From Pelagophyceae sp. CCMP2097 (taxonomy: Eukaryota > Sar > Pelagophyceae): DNA of 37,373 nt. How positions within the stretch are numbered: position 1 is the first letter of the stretch; each line of letters opens with the position of its first letter. The position numbers and the translations under genes are program-made. Shown here piece by piece: positions 30,727-37,373 of this stretch. The DNA lies in contig MU657199.1 in the NCBI GenBank assembly GCA_026770575.1, positions 226,621-263,993 of the forward strand, in the 5' to 3' direction. A model generated the notes under the pieces. That model saw only the letters and a program-made list of their open reading frames with translations. It made no database searches and had not been told where the DNA came from.

Positions 30727-31916
30727 ATGGCGGAGTCTGTGAAGGATGAATTCCTCGCGCTGCTTGCGGCTTCGAAGCAGGTCTCGGACTCGGAGGTCCG
30801 TGCGCACTTCGGCGAACGGATCACAGAGCTCGTGCCCGTCATCAACGAGCTCCTCAAAGCCTCCAGACTCGAACTCTTGACCGACGAAGGCGCCGAGTTG
30901 TCCTACAAGCTCCGCGATGAAGCGACGGCGGTGCGTATCCGTCTGTTCGAGTGACGTCTGTCCTCCCGTCTGTATAGAGTCCCCGACGCCTGAAAACAGG
31001 CGACGCTGTCCGAGCTGACCAACGAGCAGCTGCTAGTGCTGCAGGTCGTGGAGCGGAGCGGGGACCAGGGGGTATGGCTTCGAGACATTAAGAATTCCAC
31101 GAGCATGCAACAGCAGACGCTGACAAAGGCTTTAAAAGTCTTGGAGGCGAGAAAGCTCGTGAAGACCGTGCGGTCCGTGCAGCAGAAGACGAAGAAACTG
31201 TACATGGCCTTTGACCTGACTCCTACCTCGCAAGTCTCCGGCGGGCCGTGGTGAGTGCCTGTCGACCAGCGGAGAAAGGGCCTGAACGCCTCACGCTTTC
31301 TCTAGGTACACGGACCAAGAGTTTGACCACGGGTTTGTCGAAGGTTTGCAGAAGTTTGTTTTGCGGTTTGTTACGGAGCGTAAGATGGCCACGTTAGAAG
31401 ACATTTCTTCCGCCCTCAACAAGGTCGGCATCGCCACCGTCCCTTTGAAAATCGAAGACGTCCAGCTCCTCGTCGACACGTTGGTCTTCGACACCAAACT
31501 CGAGGAGATGCGTTTGATGCGCAGGTCGGCGACGGGCAGTGCGTTCTTTTCTCAAGGAAATCCGATGAATGCCTCTCCTCAAAGGCCCACGCTTGTAGCC
31601 ATGACGCTGAACTACAAGGTCGCGAAGCAGTCGGACGACTACAATTTCTTGACGGAAGTCCCGTGCGGGACGTGCCCAGTCCGCAAACAGTCTCGAGCAG
31701 CGTCGGAAACCCTGCAAGAGGACTGGGGCGGCATCGGAGAGGCTCGAGCAACGCCCGGGGAAGACGCCCGTCGCGTTGGACGGGCGGTCCCAGGACTTTT
31801 GCTTTTGAACCACCAAAGCCTCCCCGCTCTGCAGGTGCCACGAGGGTGGGCTCATTTCCCCAACCAACTGCATCTACTTTGACAACTGGCTCAAGTCCAA
31901 CGCCGAGCCCATATGA
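30727..31916 (+). CDS. RPC34: RNA polymerase III subunit RPC34/RPC6
   Basis: Exons 30727-30930, 31000-31250, 31306-31689 and 31835-31916 encode 306 aa, close to the usual length (about 316 in human). Introns are 69, 55 and 145 nt, with phases 0, 2 and 2. Tandem winged-helix domains are recognisable (VLQVVERSGDQGVWLRDIKN, KALKVLEARKLVKTVRSV, KKLYMAFDLTPTSQVSGGPW, YTDQEFDHGFVE), followed by the conserved Cys motif PCGTCPV and its partner CHEGGLISPTNCIYF before the end. The Cys residues match those that bind an iron-sulfur cluster in the human homologue. With RPC62 and RPC39-type partners it opens the promoter for tRNA and 5S rRNA transcription. The start at 30727 matches the family N-terminus. 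Confidence 0.93.
31692..31755. repeat. Direct repeat CTCGAGCA.CG in RPC34 intron 3
   Basis: The motif recurs 50 bp apart (about 31692 and 31742) in the 145-nt intron 31690-31834. Similarity beyond the core is weak. Confidence 0.4.
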
Positions 31917-32470
31917 CCTAAGTCGAAGGATTGCCCACTCTGGGGACGAGTGGGGTTGCAAGGGCCCTCGGAAGGTGCGGAGACGGCCAAAGAGCCCCCT
32001 CAAAAGGCAGAGGAGGGCCGAGTCCGCCCCGCGCCGAGCCGCGTTTTCGGCGTCGCGCACGCGGAGCCCTCCCGTCCTTTATGTGGCGCGCGCGTCCGAG
32101 GCGCGTCGCGGCGTCGGCGGCGACCCGCGTCTCCGAATGATCCGCCGAGGCCTCGACGCGTGCCGCGCGCCATGACGCGGCCGCCGTGGCGCAAGTCCAT
32201 CGTCCGACCATCCTTGAGTCGCGCGTGCACGCTGTCAAAGCGGGCTCACGGGCCGCTCGGGGACCGACCCACGGGCACGCGCGAGCTGCGCACGACAGTG
32301 GGGCTAAGCGTAGCGGCGCGGCCCTCCTGCGGTGGGATGGGAAGCGTAGCGGCGCGGCCCTGCTGTGGCGGGACTGCGCCTCTGCGGCTTGGGATCCCCG
32401 TGCGGCCGTCCCATGCTCGACTCAGGTGCGAAACTGGCACTGTGGCGTAGCCGGTGTTCATTCGAGCATC
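31917..32470. repeat. Convergent 3' spacer with a ~36-nt tandem repeat
   Basis: 554 bp between the RPC34 stop and the stop of the minus-strand gene. Two copies of a GC-rich unit starting AAGCGTAGCGGCGCGGCCCT lie at about 32306-32341 and 32342-32375. No gene or RNA is seen. Confidence 0.6.
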
Positions 32471-32830
32471 TTATATTGCCAGCGCGGGTGGTGTTTCCAG
32501 CGCGGATGGATGCGTTTCCAGCGCGGGTTGTTGCGTTGCCAGCGCCGGTTGTTCCCTTTCCAGCGCGGACGGTTGCGCTGATGGCTCCACCGCGAGTTGC
32601 TGCGTCTCCAACGCGGGAGGCTGCGTCGCCGGCGAAAGATGCTCGGTCTCCAGCGCGGATGGCTGCGTTTCAAGGTGCTGCGCCTCCAGCGCGGACGGTG
32701 GCATTGCCGGCGCGGGTGACTCCAGCGTGTGTGACTCCACCGCGGCGTGTGTCTCCACCTCTGGGGGCTGTATCTCCACCGTGTGTGTTTCCACCACTTG
32801 TGGCTGCGTCTCCAGCGCCGGTGCGAGTTT
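32471..32830 (-). repeat. Coding tandem repeat (PPALETQ units)
   Basis: On the plus strand this appears as repeated TTGCGT..CCAGCGC(G)G units of 15-30 bp. It encodes the disordered C-terminal tail of the HA-repeat protein and looks like slippage-driven expansion. Confidence 0.8.
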
Positions 32831-33805
32831 CCAGACGAAGCCGGCTTTGTCGAGCCTTGCGACCTTTAAATCATGCATATGACCAGAAATGTAAGTACGT
32901 CTCTGTTTGTCCACCCACTTCCCAAGCTTTGCGCCGTCGGCCGTCAAGTAGCCGAAAGGCACGAGGCAGTCTCCGAAATCGGCTTTGTACTTTTCTAGTG
33001 CATTTAAATTTTGATCGAGACCGAACCTCGCGCTAAACGCAAAGCCCAGAGCCTCAAGCTTTTCCACTCTCCCAGGTAAGAGCAAACCCTTGCTAAACGC
33101 TTTCCGCTGCGCCCGGACCCAGCGGCCGAGCTTGACGCCGTCTGCGGTGACGTAGGTGATGTCTACTAAGACGTCGCCTTTGTCCTCGACGTAAGTTTTG
33201 AGAGCGTCGAACTTAAGCTCCCATCCATCCGTCAACGCCGTCCAGACAAAGCCCACACTATCCAACCGCGCCTTGCGCTCCTCCGGCAGGCGGAACGTGT
33301 AAAAAGCACGTCTTTGGGCTGTGACCCATCTTCCCAGTTTCTTGCCGGCGGGTGTGATGTAATAAGCTTCAGGCATAATACAATGCCCAAACTCCTCTCT
33401 ATACGCACAAAGCGCTTTGAACATGTTGTCCCAGCCCTCGTTCGTCTTCCAAACGAACCCGAGAGCGTTGAGCATGGCCGTTCGAAAAGAGCACAATTTG
33501 CCCACGGAGTAATGCCAACGCATCAACGTCACCCACGGCCCAAGCTTGATCCCGTCTTTCGTGACAAACTTGCGAGGCACGCGGCAGTCGCCCTCCGTTT
33601 CCTTGTATTGCGCTAATCGTAAGTATCGCGCGTCCCAGCCTCCGGGTGGGTTTGGTTTTTCCGGGCGTTCGGGTGTAGCAAAGCCGAGCCCGTTATGGAA
33701 TTGGCCTTCATCGAAATCCTTACCTCGAAAATTAACTGCGAAAAAGCGCCGGTCCACCAAACGCCGCGCCACCGCCGCATACCGGAGGCGCACCACGCCG
33801 AGCAT
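32471..33805 (-). CDS. Helicase-associated (HA) repeat protein without helicase
   Basis: One exon, 444 aa. The N-terminus (MLGVVRLRYAAVARRLVDRRF) is basic and amphipathic, as in mitochondrial or other organelle leaders. Four HA-type repeats follow (about residues 50-330). Each has the pattern W...L..Y....G...VP......DG..LG.WV..QR......L...R...L...GFVW. Examples are DGIKLGPWVTLMRW, AGKKLGRWVTAQRR, DGVKLGRWVRAQRK and DGAKLGKWVDKQRR. HA repeats bind nucleic acid next to helicases or stand alone in algae and some bacteria. Here no helicase motif is present. The last 110 residues are a low-complexity tail of degenerate PPALETQ/PSALE units. A role in organelle DNA or RNA binding is inferred. The stop is convergent with RPC34. 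Confidence 0.8.
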   Translation of the reverse strand: MLGVVRLRYAAVARRLVDRRFFAVNFRGKDFDEGQFHNGLGFATPERPEKPNPPGGWDARYLRLAQYKETEGDCRVPRKFVTKDGIKLGPWVTLMRWHYSVGKLCSFRTAMLNALGFVWKTNEGWDNMFKALCAYREEFGHCIMPEAYYITPAGKKLGRWVTAQRRAFYTFRLPEERKARLDSVGFVWTALTDGWELKFDALKTYVEDKGDVLVDITYVTADGVKLGRWVRAQRKAFSKGLLLPGRVEKLEALGFAFSARFGLDQNLNALEKYKADFGDCLVPFGYLTADGAKLGKWVDKQRRTYISGHMHDLKVARLDKAGFVWKLAPALETQPQVVETHTVEIQPPEVETHAAVESHTLESPAPAMPPSALEAQHLETQPSALETEHLSPATQPPALETQQLAVEPSAQPSALEREQPALATQQPALETHPSALETPPALAI

Positions 33806-34080
33806 GGCGGGATGCCCGCCTCAGCGACCCGAAAGTCTCGCTGGCGAAGGTTCCAGAAACTTTTTGAGATCATCGAAACTTGACACCTCGCGGCGCGTCC
33901 CGGTGCCCCAGCGCCTCCTTTGACAAGCAGGTCGCCCCAGGGCGAGACGCGCCCGCGGACGCTCGACGTACGATTGCTTTACGATTATCAATGTGGAATT
34001 GGGCTGCGAGTTTGCCTTTCGTCGGCCTGCGAGTCCTCGGGCCGCGGCGACGACCACGCCGCCTCGGCCGCCGCGGCCGC
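33806..34080. promoter_or_regulatory. 5' region of the HA-repeat gene
   Basis: 275 bp between the HA-repeat start and the stop of the next minus-strand gene. No other gene is seen. No clear core-promoter motif is placed. Confidence 0.3.
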
Positions 34081-37054
34081 TCAGAGGTCAAAGGCCTGGA
34101 ACGAGCAGGGCCGGCAGACCTTCAGACGCCGCGTCACGGACGGACGCGACAGCCAAGAGACGCACCCTTGCCGGCTCGATACAGTCTCGGCTCGGCAGAG
34201 AGATGCGCCTGTCCGGCAGCGTCACGTACTGGTGGATACCGTCGCCCGCGACCTGGAAAGCGCGTGACCGGGGCGCCCGGACGGGAGCGTGACCAGGGCA
34301 CCCAACTCTCCTGAAGAAAGCGACTCGGACGCTCCTGAAGAGTCGCCTCGGACGCCGCCTTCTACGGAATCGCCGGCCGGCGCGCAAAACGCGCAGACGA
34401 CGACGCCGCACGCGCGGCAGTGGTGCGTCGACCCGGCGCGCGCCGCGTCGGAGCCGGGGACGAACCTAGATGTATTTATTTGAGAGGAACAGTGGGAAAT
34501 CCGAGAGGAACCGATTCCAGCAGAGGCCTTCCAAACCAGCGACACCGCAAGGGCTCTGCCCAAACGCACGACGTCCATGCAACGTCGGAGCCGCAGACGG
34601 CGCAGGGCGTCCAGGAGCCGTCGGGCCGCACGGCAGGCTCGTACCTACAGCGTCGAGGCATTGTACGTTCTTTTGCGGTACTCTCTCCGCTCTTCGCAAT
34701 ACGGCCCGGCGTGCGCCTCGGTGCTCCCGCTCGCGACTCTGTAATAGTGTGCCAAGTCGACGCTGCCCCGTACACAACGTCCCTCCGCTTCTCTGAAACA
34801 AACCCCCTCTGGTTCCTCACACCCCGCAGCGCCCTTGCGTAGGCGTCGACGTTGTGGTCCGTCACGGCGCGCTGCGTCACGACGACGCGGCCAAGAGCGG
34901 GGATGGCTTGGTGCGGGCCGGCGTGCGCGCGGTAGAAGCCGTCTCGCCCGTGCAGGAACACCACCAACCCGGGCACCACGAGGCGCACCGCCTCGGGCTC
35001 GTCCTTGGCGCCCTTCTTCGCGGAAGCGGAAGGCTTGGCCTCGGCAGGCGCGGGTGCCTTGGCCTCGGCAGGCGCGGGTGCCTTGGCCTCCTTGGCTTCT
35101 TCTTCCGCCGGCGCCTTGGCCTCCGCAGCGGCCATCACGTCGGTGTGCGACATGGCTTGCGCCTTGCCGAGCGTGCGCACGTGCGCGGTGTACCTATAGC
35201 GCGCCGAGTCGAATGCTGGAGAGGGGCTACGACTGTAGAAGGTCCACGTTCCGTAGAACGCGGAAAGAGAGACGCACGCCGCCCGGTCTTTATCGAATCT
35301 TTGGCGGTAGTTTGCGTCGTCACGGACGAGCTCGTCTGCGAGCTGGGCGCAGTTGGCGTCTGACAAGCGAGGGACCATATCGTCGTTGTGGACCACCGCA
35401 GTGACGTCTTTTAACAAAGCCGCCGCCAGAGCCTCGTTCACCGCCGCGGGGCACGCGTAGGCGAAGCACCTCGCTCGCTTTGAAGCGGCGTCGCGGTCGT
35501 TGAGTAAAAACGTTATTAAAGCTGCCACGCCCGCGCCCAGCGAGTGCCCGACGACAGTTAAACTATACCCTTCCTCCCGTAGTTTCTCAATGCACGCCCC
35601 CGCGCCGCAGTCGTCCAATATCGCAAACGCGGCGCGGAGGACGCCGCCGTGGGCTTTGTAGTCTTGGCCGGTTGACGAAGGGACTTCGACAGTGTCGGTG
35701 TCAGCGTTTATTTTCCAATCATCTGGCGTAGTCGAACCACGTAGAGACAGCACCGCAGACTTGTCACTTCGCCGAGCGACGAGGCACCAAGACGGGAAGT
35801 GCGTCGGGCGCCGAGTCGGGATCTAGAGAGCGGGGGTCATGCTCGAGAAATCATCGTTTCAACAGACGCAGCTGTCCGCACGGCGCACTTAAAGTCCTCG
35901 CTCCTCGAGGCGCCGACGCACGCCACCACCGACCACCCGCCGGCGCGCGCGCAGAGTCTGGCCACGTACCTGCAAAAGGCGTGTGAAAGCGGGCCTCGGG
36001 TCGAACTTTGAGGGCGGGCCGCTGGTGCGGCGGTCCCTGCTCGCGCGGCGGTCCATACGGTGCGTCCCCGCTCTTAAAACACGCACCAGGCGGCCCAGCC
36101 GGGCGTGTCGTGCGGCGCTCGGAGTTCGTGCGCTGCGTAGAGCCATTGAGAGGCGCCCACCCAATGCCCAAGTTCCAAAAGTAAATCCTGGTCCACGGGC
36201 GTGTCCGATTTCGCAGAGTCGTCTGAGGAAGAGTAGCCGAACGCCCCTGCCGCGGGCGATTCGCCTCTCAAGTGGACGATGGCTTCCGTGCACCCAAGAT
36301 AATAGAGTCTTAGACCCAGCTCGGCCTCGACGGCGCCTCGCTGAGACGTGTAGCAGACGAGGCCCGTCGCCTTTTGGTGCTTTCTTAAGATCGGGACGAC
36401 CCTTTCAACAAAGACCTTGAACATTGGGGTGAGCAAGACGGCCGCGATGCCCCCTTCGGCCAGTTTGTACGCGTACACGAATTCTCCGTACCCGCAGAGC
36501 TTTAAAGCATCGAGAGCCAGAGGCGTCAGCCTCTGCGCCGTGGACAGAGCGTCCGTCTTCGTCTTTGCGGCGTCCGGTCTCGCGTAGAATTCGTCCGAGT
36601 CGCCTTGCAGAAAAGCTTCGACGTTTGCCAAATGTGACTGGGTCAGCGCACTGCGCAGGACGGCCAGGTGCGCCTCGTTGACTCTGTCGGCGCAGTCCGT
36701 CTTGCAGACGATTGTCGCGGCGGCGTCTTCGTCGTCCTGCCTCAATGAAGACGGCACGGCAGTCTTAAAAGAGCACGGACCGCAGAGAGACTTGCCACAG
36801 ACCTACAACATGGCCAGTGAACGAGTGCGGTCCTTTGGCGTGTCCTGCAGCGTCTGGGGCCGCTCGCGGGAGCTACTCACGGTGCACTTTTGGATACGTA
36901 AAGCGTTCCTCTTCTCGCCACAAAGGTCGCACGCCTCGCTCGAAATCGCCTTTTTCGCCAGGCCGAGGCCGTCGCCGACGCGGCCCACGGCGCCGGCCTT
37001 GACGGCGGCGAATTTGGATTGGGCGCTGTCGCCATAGCGGCGGAGGTGGTTCAT
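34081..37054 (-). CDS. Class 3 lipase flanked by two FYVE-type zinc fingers
   Basis: Exons on the minus strand: 37054-36881, 36802-36087, 35969-35882, 35822-34570, 34465-34366, 34252-34166 and 34119-34081, up to 818 aa. All phases match. N-terminal finger: CDLC, CTVCGKSLCGPCS and VCKTDC. The lipase core has KSAVLSLRGSTTPDDW (oxyanion region), the nucleophile elbow VVGHSLGAG and NDDMVPRLS (likely catalytic Asp). It resembles diacylglycerol-lipase-type class 3 enzymes. After an Ala/Lys/Glu/Pro repeat linker, a C-terminal FYVE finger is assembled across four exons: CAVC, STHHCRACGVVVCAFCAP, RRISLPSRD and VCRPC. Such fingers usually bind PI3P, which suggests a lipid hydrolase held on endosomes. 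A further frame-neutral intron may lie within about 34640-34830, where the sequence fits poorly. Confidence 0.85.
34262..34354. repeat. Two independent tandem duplications in one lipase-gene intron
   Basis: Within intron 34253-34365 (113 nt), GCGTGACC.GGGC.CCC occurs at about 34263 and 34287, and CTCCTGAAGA..GCG/CGC..CTCGGACG occurs at about 34308 and 34332. Both pairs are spaced 24-25 bp. Nearly the whole intron is thus built of two duplicated units. Confidence 0.8.
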
Positions 37055-37373
37055 GACGGTCGTGCTATAGTCTTCACACCGAGACCGCGCGGCTTTGCCA
37101 AACTTGCAGACGGAAACGACGGAGCAGCGGAGCTTGGAAGCCCGCGGCCGTGCAGACGGCGCCGTCTTCTTCTTCTATTATGTACTCCAATGAGGCTGCC
37201 GTCGCTCGAGGCACGCGACCCTCAGCGGCGCGGCGCGCGCGAGAATAATCTCAGAGAGAACGCGTGTGTGTTTATGCGCAAGGCCTTGCAACTGTGAACA
37301 GGCTCAGGGTTCGGTTTTTCTTTGTTGGGGGGGGAAGGTATTCACGTATCGACGCGTGTCGTGGACGAGCAGG
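37055..37373. promoter_or_regulatory. 5' flank of the lipase gene to window end
   Basis: 319 bp with no recognisable gene. It should contain the lipase promoter. A short AT-rich spot (TTCTATTATGTA) lies at about 37173-37184, and a G8 run at 37327-37334. Confidence 0.35.

Noticed and set aside
5398..36880. Introner elements shared between introns
   Set aside because: Pelagophytes are known to carry introners, but I saw no common sequence between introns of different genes here. The similarity is within an intron or to its own flanking exon. A genome-wide intron comparison would settle it.
37019..37297. Plus-strand open frame at the window end
   Set aside because: Low-complexity Arg/Leu-rich translation opposite the lipase 5' region. 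No domain or splice support.

Overview
This is nuclear DNA from a compact, GC-rich, intron-bearing eukaryotic microbe. The best guess is a marine stramenopile alga of the pelagophyte type (Aureococcus-like). The clues are dense small genes on both strands (about 19 in 37 kb) and short GT-AG introns, mostly 46-120 nt, that restore reading frame and protein family at almost every junction. Other clues are secreted proteins with Pro-Thr repeat linkers, a CHASE-type hybrid histidine kinase, helicase-associated repeats without a helicase, and FYVE-lipase and MYND fusions. The organism call is inference. Exon coordinates below were built by hand from splice motifs, phase continuity and family fit. 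They have no RNA support.

Layout, left to right: MYND/Sel1 protein (+, 517-1492); long Trp- and coiled-coil-rich Sfi1-like protein (-, 1562-5128); COPI-associated/TVP15-like membrane protein (+, 5311-6103); RCC1-repeat/IQ-like protein (+, 6390-9474); a 1.5-kb stretch with no gene but diverged repeats (9509-11067); secreted subtilisin with Pro-Thr linker and six-Cys tail (+, 11068-13089); unknown multi-pass membrane protein (-, 13238-15202); Sec61-beta (+, 16009-16342); Pelle/IRAK-like kinase with a myristoylation-type start and a UBA-like segment (-, 16694-18576); EF-hand protein, also with a myristoylation-type start (+, 18814-19855); CRM/YhbY-like RNA-binding protein with a leader (+, 20059-20740); unknown coiled-coil protein (-, 20805-21765); CHASE hybrid histidine kinase (-, 22355-25013); a 1.5-kb gap; PX-domain protein with two C-terminal membrane helices (-, 26489-27777); an unrecognised partial gene (-, about 28005-28470); MYND + FkbM-methyltransferase fusion (-, 28817-30371); RNA polymerase III subunit RPC34/RPC6 (+, 30727-31916); four-repeat helicase-associated-domain protein (-, 32471-33805); and a class 3 lipase between two FYVE-type zinc fingers (-, 34081-37054).

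The genes do not form one pathway. Several deal with membranes and secretion (Sec61-beta, the COPI-associated protein, PX, FYVE-lipase, the secreted protease) and several with signalling (hybrid kinase, Pelle-like kinase, EF-hand, RCC1). Divergent pairs share short 5' regions: 5129-5310, 15203-16008, 18577-18813 and 30372-30726.

The most interesting signal is in the introns. Many carry imperfect tandem direct repeats of about 20-50 nt, and in at least four cases the repeat looks like a diverged copy of the adjoining exon edge. That is what intron birth by local tandem duplication would leave behind. In addition, about 18 of the roughly 41 introns I could place start with GTGCGT instead of the usual GTAAGT/GTGAGT.
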